Positions 25,315-37,380 of a stretch of DNA of 64,000 nt are shown piece by piece. The number at the start of each line of letters is the position of its first letter. Position 1 is the first letter of the stretch. Source of the DNA: Taxawa tesnikishii (nom. ined.) (lineage: Eukaryota > Ascomycota > Dothideomycetes > Dothideales); NCBI GenBank assembly GCA_030247885.1, contig JAPDRO010000011.1, positions 1-64,000 on the forward strand, written 5' to 3'. The translations under genes and the position numbers were made by a program. A model generated the notes under the pieces. It worked only from the letters and a program-made list of their open reading frames with translations, had not been told where the DNA came from and ran no database searches.

Positions 25315-25917
25315 AGTAACTAACTACCTTATTTAACTAACTTCCCTATAGTTTACATTAAACTTAAAACTATATATATTACTATAATAACTAGATTTAG
25401 ACTTATTGCTACTTAATAGCTTACTACTAGATAGTACTAAGTTATATAAAGTAAACGCGCTTTTTACTTTTATAATTAAGACTATATAGGACATTTTATT
25501 ACTAGTAAAGTAATATATAAAGCGAATAATTTACGCTTTTAAAGCGACGTATAGTAAGCTAGTTACTTTATATAAATAAGTAAAAGAATAAGAAAAGCTT
25601 CTTAATATATAAAAGACTCGAAAGAAGAGTAAGTAAGTTATATTAAAAGGGAAGTTTATATTTAGTATAAAAGAAGTACTTAAGATAGTAAAGGTAACTA
25701 AAGTAAAGTTATTAAGTAAAAAGCTACGTAAATAACTACGTAAGTATCTAATTAAAGAAGTACTCGAAGATAATAGTAATAAAGTACTTAAAAATATATA
25801 TAGCGACTTAGATTTTAATTATATTATTATTATAGTACATAAATAATTAATAGAGTTAAAGGGGTAGAAATTAAGTAACTAACTACCTTACTTAACTAGC
25901 TTCCCTATAGTTTATGT
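25315..25917 (+). mobile_element. Two tandem 3' ends of a pogo/Fot1-like transposon, 5'-truncated
   Basis: A 3' terminal sequence (CTTCCCTATAGTTTACAT, then TA) ends at 25358, and a second (CTTCCCTATAGTTTATGT, then TA) ends at 25917. The 25366-25860 stretch between them aligns with the last 500 bp of the full-length pogo element at 34551-36394, covering the basic C-terminal tail of its transposase. No 5' terminal repeat of either copy is visible. Both are RIP-altered and cannot encode a protein. Confidence 0.75.
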
Positions 25918-26215
25918 TAACTTTACTTAATATAGTATTTTCCCTACTATAGTAGTATATACTATAGTTAGTATTATTATAATTACTAAGATATATTTCT
26001 ATATATAGTAGTTAAAGTATTACTCTAAGGTAGAGCCTTAGGATATAAGGAAGTTTAATTCTAAATTAGAAGCTAATACTATAATAATCTTCTTATATTT
26101 AATGTACTTAGGGACTCGGGTAAAGTTCTAGGGACTATAATAGTTTACGAGGACGGGACTAATTTCGCTAAACAATATGTACGATATCCTATACTACTAT
26201 AGTAGAGAGGAGAGT
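25918..26215. other. RIP-altered border of the transporter island
   Basis: Stretch 25,918-25,962 resembles the 3' end of the 227-bp LTR (AACTTAATATAG, then TCCCTACTATA), so it may be an LTR fragment. The remainder to about 26,215 is featureless. The switch to normal composition just beyond is abrupt, about 40 bp before the stop codon of the transporter gene. Confidence 0.55.
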
Positions 26216-26254
26216 ATTCGCTTTTCAAGCCATAGCCACAAAGAAATACTTCGC

Positions 26255-29200
26255 TCAAAGCCGGAAGCCTAGAGACAATCCGTCCCTGTTCGTCGATCTG
26301 TTAACCCGACTTGGACTAGTGGCGCCTGCTCTCGAATGCTCGTATAGACTTCTAAAAGCTGAATCCCGTTTCATTAAAGTCTTAGGCTCGTCGAATTCCA
26401 GCAGCTGTCCTTGATCGAGGACTGCGACCTTGTCAAAGGAAAGTACCGGCTCGAGCTTGTGTGCCACTGCGATGACAGTCCAGTCCTTGAACCAGGATGC
26501 GACGACTTGATCTATGATCCTGCTCGTTTCGGCGTCGAGTCTAAGAATCAATGGGTCAGTACTGCTCGCCGTGATCATCTCTGCCATCAATCTTTCGCCA
26601 GCGTAGCTTGAAGCGAGGGAAGGGAAGTGGCAGATTAAATGAGACTTACCCGCTAGTGATTTCGTCTAGGATCAGAACCTTCCCCTTCCTGAGCATGACC
26701 CTTGCCAGAGCGAGCAGCTTTGCCTGACCGTGGGAGAAAGAAGTACTGTCAATCTCCGTATTGAGCCCACCTCTCCGCTCAATATCTTGAAGCATCTGGA
26801 CCTTTTGTAGCACTAACTTCACTTCGTCATCTGTGGCACTCGCGGTAGGATCGATGTTCATGCGCACTGTGCCTTCGAAGACATAAACCTCCTGCGGCAT
26901 GCCGACGAGGGATTTGCGGATCTGTTCATGAGGAATTGTAGCAATGTCCACGTCATCGACGAGAATGAAGCCTGAGTCTACGTCGAGCATGCGGAGAAGC
27001 GTGAGGGAAAGAGAGGACTTTCCGCTATGAAAGATGAGTCAGCATGTGACCTCGAAGAGTGCCATCCCGTCTCGTCTTCACTCACCTCCCAGTCCTGCCA
27101 CAGACCGCAATCTTCTCTCCTGCTCGGATGGACAAGGTAAGGCTCTTCAAGACTTGCCTAGTAGGTCTTCTAGAATTAGCATCGACATACGTTGCAATAG
27201 GTGACGCTTTGGCGATTTGAGACTCACGAGTATGAAGCATACGCATTTCGAAACTCGATCGCCCCCGACTAGGCCACGACCTTGGCATTTGGACGAGCTG
27301 ACTCTGGTCCGCACCCTCTGACTTTACTTTTTCGGTAAAATACTTGATCCTGGCAACGGCGCCGATCGAGGTCTCCAGCTGCACCCAGGACTGCATCGCA
27401 GCCTTGGCTGTGGCATTGAAAGCAATGATGTTTACCAAGGCAATGGCAGCATAGCCTGGCCCGATCTGTTGACGGAGCGTCGTAATCAGCACGATGAGTA
27501 TTACTGCCATCAGCGCTATCACCACATCGACTGCCAAGATGAGCCATCTCTGCAATGCAAAGAGCAGGTAGAACGGCCGCTGAGAGTCATTGAGAAGCTG
27601 GAAGTTCTTCTCTTGAGCTTCTTTCTGCCAGCCGAACGCTCTAATTGTTACAACCCCATTGAGAGTCTCCTGAAATTGTGAATATAGCGGTGCTTTGGTT
27701 TCGATATCCAACAACCGCATCTGCCTGGAGGTGCGCAGGTAGAACCTTTGGATGAAATAGAACATTGCCAGCACGAAAGGAAAGCTGATTGCGATCCACT
27801 TCGTCGAGATAGCAATCGTGATTGTGTTCGCTATCAAGATCACCAGCGAGACTGTCGTTCCAATAGCTGCAGCTGGTAGCTCCATGTCGATGAGCTGTAG
27901 GTCCTGACTGAAGCGATTGATCGTCACTCCTAGGTCCACCGTCGAGAAGAGTGACATCGGGGCTTTTCCAACGGTTTCTGCGAGGATGGAATGGAAGTAC
28001 AGCCCAGAGTTGGTGATTGTGACGACGAAGAGTTCCCTAAATCTGTCAGACATCATCCTCGCTTGCTCGCAAGTCCCGAGTGACTCACCATCCTCCGAGC
28101 CCGAGGCAGAGAGTGCTTCCAACAGCCAGCGAGGCATAAACGCCTAGCCACTTGCCAAGCTCAGTCCTCGGATTCTGAGCTTCGGCGTCCGCCCACCATT
28201 TGAGCCAGAATTCTGCGCAGCCGAGTTGTCAGTCAAGACTCGTTTGATGGACCTTATGACTTACTTGGAAAGGCTTCACAGAAACCGAAACCGACCATTG
28301 AAAGGACATAAATAGCAGCAGTGATGGCTCCAGCAGACTTTGCATAGTATCTGTAGACCGTCAAATCACCCACGCGACGTGTAAGCTCGAGATCCTCGAC
28401 GATTGGAAGTCGAGATCTGTTGAGATGCGCTTGTTCATCGGATAAACTGGCCCCAGTACTGGCTTGTGCAATATGTCCGATCACATCCCCTTCCGAAGGC
28501 TGGCCTAAAATCGCTGCAAGGTCCGACTGCGCTTTAATGTGCTCGTAGTCACCTCTGTGGGCGATACGACCTCTGCGATCCATGACGATGATGTAATCAG
28601 CGAACGAAGCTCTGTGAGCGTCTGATGATGCCACTATGACGGTAGCACCAAGGTGACGCAGAATGCCAGCCGGGCTGAAAAGCTTGTCGAAGACCTTGGC
28701 TTCGGTCTTAGCATCCAAGCCGTCCAGCACTCCGTCGAAGATGACGAACGGCCGGCGCGAGTAGAGGGCTCTTGCAATGGCAAGTCGTTGCTTCTGCCCA
28801 CCACTGAGGGATATACCTTTACTACCAACAAGGGCAGCGTCGCCATCGGGCCAGAGACGTATGTCTTCGTCCAAGGCACACGCCTCTAGAACAGTCTTGT
28901 ACCAGTTTACTTCAAAGTCTGATGTTCCCAGAATGATGTGTGAGATCGTCTCGTTGGGAAGCCAAGGACTCTGATCGCAGTATGCGACGTCCATGCAAGG
29001 TCCGTTCACCACTCCGGCAAAGCCTGACGTTTCGCGGAGTAAAGTCTTGATGAGCATGGTTTTGCCGCAACCAACTGGGCCGAGGATTAGATTCATGGTG
29101 TGGCGGCGGATCACCCAGCTCTCTATGTGTATAGTAGGCTCGGAAGCTCCAGCCAACGTCACAGTGCCCTGGATCGCGGCGACCTCTTGTGAATTTACGT

Positions 29201-31333
29201 TGCTACTGGCGCTGAACCACGTTGTGGAGACCGCAGTGAGAGGCGGTGACATCTGCTGTAATCCAACTTTAGCAGACGGTTTGCTCTGATCGTGACGATC
29301 GCCAGTCTCCTGGCCTACAAGGGTAGGATCTCGGTCAGGTAATGTGCTTTCACCGTGTTCCTTGCCGTTCAAGTAGTCCTGAATTCTGCCGAAAGAAGCT
29401 ACAGCGCTTGCTATGGATGCCAAAGTTGCAAGCAACAGAGCAATTGGGGTGCTCAGTAGTCCAAATATGGTCAAAGAGGTGAATGCTTTTGAGACTGTCA
29501 ACGGATCATTGCTTCGAAACTGAATGCCAGAGTATGCCGCGAAAGTGAGCACGGGTGAGAATACTGGAGCGGAAAAAGCTACAATATATAAGCACTCTAG
29601 GAGAATCGAGTACGCTGTCACGACAGAACTTACACAAGACCGAGACGCCAAGCAGGAAAGTACGAAATTTCGTAGAAACTGTCAGTTCATGCAGGCGTAG
29701 CTTATCAATAGCGTTGAATGCAACATCGTTCAGGCCGGAAAATCTGAGCCCTTTCATGTTTCCGAGCGTATTTGATGTGGTAGCCACCCGCTTTTGGGAC
29801 GCTGCGGTCCAAATGGCCTGTTGCTTACCCAGGGGAGTGCAACGACGATAGTACAGGCAAGGATGACTATCAACATGTCAGAGATCGGTATATCAACTCG
29901 GTCGGGTTGATCAGTACTCAGGGCAGTGCCGACGGCGACCGCACAGGCTGCCCCTAGCTGCCTTCCAAGCAAGTACGTTGCAAGGCTTGCCTCGATGAGG
30001 CTGGCCCATAACTCATGCATCAGTGCAATACCTCCAGTGATGTTCTCAATATCAGTACTCATCAAAGTTAAGGACGCTGCGGTTTTAGCGGTCTGTGATT
30101 TAATGCGCAGCGTCTTGCCGAAAATTGAGGGGACTAGACAGCCTCGCATCATGGCGGCGGCACGGTACATCTGGAGCTCATACTGAGCGTTGGAAATCTG
30201 CGGCCAGTAAGTGGTGATCCAGACGGGGTAATTCAGCAGGAGATGCTTACAGCCATGCCTCCGTACACAAAGGCGAATGCTCCTATCAATCCGTAGCCGA
30301 TGTTGTTGTAAGACTGTGTATTAGGCTCAACGGCAAGAGTGATTGCATCTGTGACGATGAACGGCTGGGCAAAGGTGAAGCCCATACGGCATAGTCGGGG
30401 AATGATTGCTTCGAGTAACTCGCGAGACTGAGCGCTCAGCCATGCAGATATGAGCGCCCCAGGTTTGGTCTTGTCTGGGACTGAGCTAGATGAGCGAAGG
30501 ATATGTAGCTTCGTCAAAGTGTTGCAAACCTTTTGCCCACGCTGTCTCGAATCGCGCTTGGAGTCTTTCCGAATGCATTCCTTGATCGAGGGATGGCAGA
30601 TCCTGCAATGCGAGAGCTTTCTTGTAGCCATTCACCAGTAGAGACCGCAGCCACAGAAGTAACCCACGACCGAACGGGCCGCTGAGCGACTCTTCAGTGT
30701 ATTGATTGTATGGCCATTTCAAGATTTTTCTCTTTCCAGTGGACTCCAGGAGTAGCATCACACACCGCAAAGCGATGGAACAGGTAAACAAGATGGGTAT
30801 GACATTGTATGAGCCAAGCATCCACAGTGTTCTTGCACGAGCCATGTCAAAGACGATGGAGAGGGCAAGATAGGAATTGAGAATGACTGAGGGTCGTACC
30901 GAGCGTGAATGCTCATACCATGACAATAGGCAGATGCCGATTGAAAACACAAACGTTAGACTGGCGGCAGCAATGCTGGCCTTGGTGTGAGTAATCGTTT
31001 CAGAATCTGTCAAAGCCCAGAAAATCACCAGTAGAAACTGTATGATGGCAAGAGAAATGGTAGAAAGCTATAAAGCAATCAATCCCTTAACCTAGCAATA
31101 AGCCATGATGGAGTCAATACCTCTTTGTGGAGCTGAAGGTACCCATAAGAGACTTTTGAATGACTCCGAGACAGATAGGCCAATCGTAAGGGAAGAACGA
31201 GCAGGCCAATGCACGTTAGTGGTATCGACAAAATACTATCCTCAAACAAGAGAGTGAAGTCAAACCCGCCTCGACATTCTCGAGCCCAAGGTCCGAACGA
31301 GTCGTCGATTGGGCGAGGGCAGTTGCTTGACAT
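26255..31333 (-). CDS. ABC transporter, ABCC (MRP-like) full transporter
   Basis: Membrane exporter of the ABCC type. The first exon (start 31333) has the usual DDSFGP...CRGGFDFTLLFE beginning of fungal MRP-like proteins. TMD0 and TMD1 follow, then NBD1 (Walker A GPVGCGKTML near 29,060; signature LSGGQKQRLAIARAL near 28,790; Walker B FVIFDGVLDGLD near 28,730), TMD2 (28,090-27,200) and NBD2 (Walker A CGRTGSGKSSL across an intron; signature FSHGQAK; Walker B VLILDEITSG; H-loop AHKLE). About eight short GT-AG introns join the exons, for example 31120-31068 and 27085-27025. NBD1 has Gly after the Walker B Asp, where most relatives have Asp or Glu, so site 1 is probably non-catalytic; NBD2 keeps Glu. 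Near 29,830 the frame changes at a GGG run with no good intron. Substrate unknown; drug, toxin or metabolite export is usual for the family. Confidence 0.92.
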
Positions 31334-31740
31334 GTTGTCAGGAGATCAGGGACGTGGTCCGAGTCCGCATCCGCTGGTGGTCGAAGTGGGAGAGTTGAAG
31401 ACGAGGAGTAGGTGGCCGAAGAAGACTACTTTCAGCTCATGAGCAGACAACAGAAATCTGGACACGGTATACACGACCATGGGCGAACCCCAAAACGTGT
31501 GGGAGCCTCTGGAAAGCCCAAGTTATGCCGTAATCCTGGAGCCTACGGGGATTACTCTCTAGACGGCAGAAGGGGCGAGATTCAGGAGGGCTATGCAAAA
31601 ATATCGGGATTCGACGTCTGCCTAGGCTTAGTAATTTGTAAGTAATTCCTAACGCGCATATGGTACCTCGTCAAAAGTCTCGGAATTCTTCCGCGTTTGA
31701 TCGTCGCAACGCGTCAAACTAGAACATCCTTTATCAATTA
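31334..31740. promoter_or_regulatory. Upstream region of the transporter gene
   Basis: This 400-bp stretch of normal composition before the transporter start is its likely promoter and 5' UTR. A 20-bp sequence, AAAAGTCTCGGAATTCT followed by CCG, occurs at 31673-31693 (with one extra T) and again at 31791-31810, just inside the RIP-altered DNA. The open frames on the + strand here lack any recognisable feature. Confidence 0.4.
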
Positions 31741-32013
31741 AACTACTACTATAGCGCCTTAGACTTATACTCTTACTACTATATATTATTAAAAGTCTCG
31801 GAATTCTCCGAATTTAAATTTTACCCTCTAATATACTACCTTATATTTTATACTAGTAATACTAGTAATTTACTAGTAAATTAAGTATAAAATAGTTTAA
31901 AAATTAGAGATTTATATAGTTATTTAGAAATAGTAATTTTCTTTAGTATTTAATATATTAACTATTATTTTAAAGGTAAGCTTAAATTTTATTTATTATA
32001 CTTATAATATAGT
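31741..32013. other. RIP-altered DNA, nothing recognised
   Basis: AT-rich, CpA-depleted stretch between the transporter upstream region and the first pogo element, with closed frames. It contains the second copy of the 20-bp repeat noted for the upstream region. Confidence 0.6.
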
Positions 32014-32594
32014 TATAATATATTTTATTATTAAGTAGTTTACTATTACTAAGTAGTTTACTCTTATTAATATCGTAACTATTATAAATTATTATAATAA
32101 TACCTTTATAATATAACGCGTAATTAACTTATAATAAAGGTATATTATACCTTACTATTAAGGTTATTTAAGTAACTCTTCCTAATAACTAAAGATACGT
32201 ATTTAAGGTATTTAATGTCCCTTAAATAACTCTAAAATAACGACGCGATAAAAGCTTATATAATGTAATTATAAGCCTAACTTAAAGAAGTTATAAAAGA
32301 TAAAAAAGAAGTAATAGTAGTATATATACTTAAGTTAAACTTATAAGAAATAAGCGCTATAAAAACTATAGTAAAAGAAATAACTAATAATTTACTAGTT
32401 ATATATAATAAAGGGCCTATTAGTAAGTACTAAGTAAATAAGTTTAAGATATATATTAAGGAAGTTAAACTTTAACGTAGTTATTTATATAATTGTTAGT
32501 AAGCCTTAAATAAAGATATATATATTATAACGCCTTAGTTTAAGCTAGTTAAAAAGATAAAGAAAAAGTATAATATCTTAAATAAAGATATATA

Positions 32595-34432
32595 ACGTAT
32601 TTTATAAGTAAGTTAGCTACTTAAGTAAGTTAGCTACCTTATAAAACTAAAATACCTACGTAGTAATATTATATAATACCTTAATAACGTAACGTATAAT
32701 ATACTTATATTAAAGGAAATATATACTTTACTATCTCTAATATTATATCTAAGTAAATTTAAAGCGAAAGATACGTTATAGTAGTATATATTATACTCTA
32801 ATTAACGTTATAAGACTAACGCGCTAGATAGCGCTCTTAACGTAACTATAAGCTAAAATTAAAGTACCTTATAAAACTAAAAGAGAAAGTAATAATATAG
32901 CGTATATTAAATAAGAGTTTATATAATATATTACCCTCGAAGGGAAACGTATAAGATATAGTAAATAAACTACTAAGAGAGCGTAATAGAAAGTCTATTA
33001 GTAAGAACTAAGTTAATAACTTTATTAAGTATACGCTTAAGTTATAAATATAATAGAGCCGTCCGTATAATTACTAGCGAGTTACCTATAAGGATCCGGT
33101 AGTTATTTAACTCTAGTTTACGCTTATTTAGTTAATAAAGGCGAAGTATAATATCTTAAATAAGGACACTTATAACTTTAATAAATCTAGCTTTTTAATA
33201 AGTAAGATATTATCTTAGCTAGTTATTATAGACTTAGAGAAACCTAGTAAATAAAAGAAACTATAGCCTAGTAATTACGAGTAAGTTACCTTAGTATAAA
33301 GTATTGGGGCTATAGGGCGCGTTATTTTACTCTTTATTATCTTTATAAGTAAGGTTCTTATCTTAACTTAATTTAATAATTTACTTTATAATTAAATTAT
33401 TAAGGTCTCCTTTACTAGTTAGACTAATAATAAGCTTACGCTTATATAGCTTAAGTACTTTAATATATATATAAAGGCTTATACTATTAGAGTATATAAG
33501 CTACTTATTATTAATAATTATAAGAGTTACTACTTAGTCGAATTTTAGGATTATTATAAGGAAAATAATATTATAACTTTCTATATACTTTTATATTCCT
33601 TATACTTATTATAGTTACTTAACGTTATTTATTACTTACTACTAAAGTACCTATATAGTAATAAGATCTTAGCCTTAGTACGTAGTTACGTTTACTATAT
33701 TATAAAAGAAACTTTCCTAACTACTTTTAAAGTAACTTTTAAGAAGGCGTTTATATAGGAGAATATCTACGTAAAGTTTTAAAGTACTAAGCTAGTCTTA
33801 TATAACTTAAAGGCTATATTATCGAAGCTAAATATAAGGCTATATACGCTAATATTACTTATACTAAGTATAGTCGAATAGGAGGTAAAAATACTATATA
33901 ATACTAGTAAAATAGAGGTATAGTTAACGCTAATTTAAAATCGTATATAAAAACATTAGAGGTCTCTAGTAAGCTCTTTAAATAAGTAAGTTAAGTAGTT
34001 AACTAAGGGCGCTTAGTAGATAGTATATAAGATAGTATTAATACGTAAAGAAATAGCGTATTTATAAGACGTAATTAAGGCGACTATAAAGCGTAAGAGT
34101 CGTAAAAGGTAATACGTATAAATAAAGGAGACTTTAATAGTAAGTAAGGTAGCTAATCTAGTCGCTATTAAGGAAAGTAATAATAGTAAGAAAGTTACGA
34201 AGAAAGTATACGTAAAGTAATATTATAATTATTATAGTAAAACTAAGTATAATTCCTATACTTATAAAGTAGAAATAAAAGGTATAGAAGATAGTAACGT
34301 TTCTAAATAATTATATACTATTTTATAAACTACTATAAAGTATTATAGTATTATATAATATTACTACGTAGGCATTCTAGTTTTATAAGGTAACTAACTT
34401 ACTTAAGTAATTAACTTACTTATAAAATATAT
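32595..34432 (+). mobile_element. Pogo/Fot1-like transposon 3 (nested), RIP-degraded
   Basis: A 1,838-bp element between TA duplications (32593-32594 and 34433-34434). The terminal inverted repeats are about 80 bp: the left begins ACGTATTTTATAAGTAAG, and the right is its RIP-altered reverse complement ending at 34432. The + strand keeps the order of a DDE_1 transposase, with a CENP-B-like helix-turn-helix region near 32,950-33,150, an 'IYNFDE-x-GF' block near 33,160-33,190, and a 'WVTLVQ' to 'PPFIIF' block near 33,280-33,340. The length is typical of Fot1/pogo elements in fungi. Stops of the kind RIP makes interrupt it throughout. Confidence 0.85.
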
Positions 34433-34550
34433 TATAACTTTAATAAGATAGGCTTTATAATAAGTATAATTAATACTTAAATAGTCTTTATAAACTCTAA
34501 GAAATAAAGTAATTTTAAAAAGGTATAACTAAGTAACTAAAAGTAAGTTA

Positions 34551-36394
34551 ACGTAAACTATAAGGAAGTAAAATAAGTAAAGAAGTAAGATACTAAAACT
34601 CGTCTTCTTAACTTCTAAACTTACTACTACTAATAATAAGTACTTTTATACTAGATAAGTAAGTTTATACTAAAGCTAATATCTAGAAGTATATTTCTAC
34701 CTATAAAAATAAAGACTATAAATTAGTTCGAGACGTTACTTATATATTTAATATCTCTCTTACTACTATATACTATTATATAGCTAAACGACCTTTACGC
34801 GCTATAGCGTATAAATCGAATTAAATCCTTTTAAACGCGAAAGAGAAGATATTAGTTAAATAAATTATACGTCTTATACGTACTAACTTTCCTACTTTGC
34901 TTGCGTTAGTTATATAAATAGCTAAGGAAATTCGACGCGTATATATATAACTATTAAAGAAACTACTACTATCTCCTTAGCTAATTAGTAAGAAGTAGTT
35001 TAACTACTTTAAGACTTACTATCTTAAGATCGTAGGCATTTAGACTCGTTAAATTAAGAGCGCGCGCTTTAATATAATAAGCTATAACGTCGTAAAGAAG
35101 TAGTTTAATATAATAACAAAGCTTTTTATAAAATATAACTATCCTCTAGAGCGCGTATATAATATAAATAAGTCTAACTTTACTATTAAAGTAAGCTAAA
35201 TATTAAGAGCTTTAGTTAATATACGCGAGATATTTAACTAGAAGGTAATTATAAGCTATTAAGAGTAAATAACTATAATCGAGTATATAAGTATTACTAG
35301 AGCTACTATACTTCCCTTAATTATCTTTAAGGCTAAATATACTAATACTACCTAGGTACCTTTATATACGCCTTTAGACTAAAGGTTCTTAACTAGTAGT
35401 AGTAGTTAAACGTTCGAAGTTATAGTTTTTAATAGTTAACTATAGTTTTTAAGTCCTTAACGTAACTTAATAACTCTATAATACGAAGAATATTAATTAT
35501 AAATAGCTATAGTAACTATATAATAGTAAAAGTAATCGCCTTTTATATAGAGAATATAATTAACTTACTTATCTTATTACCTTACTATTTATATATACTT
35601 TAACCGCTTAATATTAGCGTATTTATATTACTTAAGCGCGCGCTAGCTTTAGAAACTAACGTTACTTTACGACTCGACTTTAACTATATATTACGCGTAA
35701 AGTAAATAGAGATATATATACGCGCGAAAACTAAGGCTATTATAACGAGGAATATCCTAAGTAAATAGAAAGCTACTAGTCTAGTATTACTAAGCCTTAT
35801 AATAGTACTTAATAAGTTACTTACGGAATCGACTATAGCGAATTTATAACCTTATATACTTCTATAATAACTCGATCTAGACCTTTCGCTACTCGATAGC
35901 TTTCCTTTAAATAGTACTAAGTTACGCGAAGTAAACGTACTATTTAACTTTATAATTAAGGCAATCTAGGAGGCTCTATCCTTAGCGAAGTAATATATAA
36001 AGTAAATAACTTATACTTTTAAAGTAACGTATAATAAGAACGTTACTTTACGTAAGTAGTTATAAGAATAAGAAAAGTTTCTTAATACGTAAAAGGTCTA
36101 AAAGAAGGGAAAGTAAGTCGTATTAAAGAGTAAGTTCGTATTTAGTACGTAGGAAGTACTTAAGATAACTAAGGTAACTAAAGCGAAGTTATTAACTAAA
36201 AACTACGTAGACAACTACGTAAGCGTATAATTAAAGAAGTACTAGAAGATAAGGAAGATAAAGTACCTAAAAATATATATAGCGACTTAGATTCTAACTA
36301 TATTATTATTATAGTACGTAAGTAGTTATTAAATATAAATATTAGCGTTATTATATTTTACTTCCTTATTTATCTTACTTCCCGCGATTTACGT
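34551..36394 (+). mobile_element. Pogo/Fot1-like transposon 4 (nested), RIP-degraded
   Basis: A 1,844-bp element flanked by TA (34549-34550 and 36395-36396). The ends begin ACGTAAACTATAAGGAAGT and finish in the matching inverted sequence. The uninterrupted relative at 38323-40178 shows the empty site, confirming insertion into transposon 1. The + strand keeps the DDE_1 order: helix-turn-helix near 34,700-34,850, an 'YNxDE-x-GF'-like block near 35,160, a 'LPPLIIFKAKY'-like block near 35,310-35,340, a 'LQPLDxSVF'-like block near 35,600, a 'YIRARxKAxT' block near 35,710 and a basic tail to about 36,330. It shares its ends with the MITE at 37213 and the fragments at 25315-25917. Confidence 0.88.
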
Positions 36395-37212
36395 TATAAT
36401 TATCTAAGGTATTTATGCTACTAAGTAAGTTATCTTACTCTTTATTATCTTTAGTAATAAGGTCCTTATATTAAGCTAGTATATAGACTTACTTTATAAC
36501 TAAGTACTTAAGACTAGCGCTAATAGCTAGATAATAAATAAGCTTACTTTAAAGTAATTAAAGTACTTTAATATATATATAAAGGCGCGTTAAGTAAGTA
36601 TATATTACCTACTAATTATAAATAGTTATAAAAGTTATAATAGTTATAACTTTTATAACTACTATAAAGAATAAAAGATTATTATTCTTTATATACTCTT
36701 ATACTTATTATACTTATTATAGCTACTTAATATAAACTATTTCGCCCCCTTAAAGCGAGTATATAATATAGAGATTAATAGCTAGTTATAGTACTCTACT
36801 ATATAAGTTAAGAAAGAAGTCTTCCTACTAGCCTTTTATATTACTTTTAATAAAGTAATTATAAAGAATAATATCTAGGTAAGCTTTAAAGGTACTAAAT
36901 TAGTTCCTTATAACTTAAAGTAAGTATTATTAAAACTTAACGTAGTACTTTATATACTAATACTCGTACTATTAAAAGTTACCTTATAGGTATCTAAAAT
37001 ACTAGCTAATCTAAAGGAAATAAAGGCGTAAATAACGCTAGTTTATAAGCGTATATATTATAAGTAGTTACGTAATACTTAGGACTTACTTATAAAGTAA
37101 ACTCGTTTTACTTATAAGGAAACTTAAGGCCTCCTTAGAGAAAGATAATAATTAGTTACTACTATAATTAATCGAGTCTTAGCGTTTTATATATTACTAT
37201 AAACTACCTTTA

Positions 37213-37378
37213 ACGTAAACTATAGGGTAATTAGTTAGGTAGGGATATTAGTTAGTTAACGTAGTTAGGTAGTTTTAAGTATACTAAGCTTTATTAACTA
37301 GCTTATTCTATTTAATTTAGACTCTATCGAGGCTACTAACTAACTACCCTACTTAACTAACTACCCTATAGTTTATGT
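37213..37378. mobile_element. MITE derived from pogo-like transposon 4
   Basis: A 166-bp non-autonomous element between TA dinucleotides (37211-37212 and 37379-37380). The inverted repeats of over 30 bp begin ACGTAAACTATAGGGTA and the far end reads TACCCTATAGTTTATGT. These match the ends of the 1.84-kb element at 34551-36394, so that family probably supplied the transposase. No coding capacity. Confidence 0.85.
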
Positions 37379-37380
37379 TA

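Larger units (their letters stand above)
32014..37212 (+). mobile_element. Pogo/Fot1-like transposon 1, split by two other elements
   Basis: Its pieces are 32014-32594, 34433-34550 and 36395-37212; in that order they match, inverted, the uninterrupted relative at 38323-40178. The left terminal repeat begins TATAATATATTTTATTA and continues with AAGTAGTTTACTATTACTAA. The gaps are occupied by a 1.84-kb element at 32595-34432 and another at 34551-36394, each at a TA. Its right terminal repeat was not found: homology fades before the MITE at 37213. RIP closed its transposase frame, so it is a dead host for later insertions. Confidence 0.8.

Noticed and set aside
27469-31645. + strand open frames over and beside the transporter
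   Set aside because: Antisense to clear ABC exons, or short frames in its upstream region without domains or conserved codon pattern.
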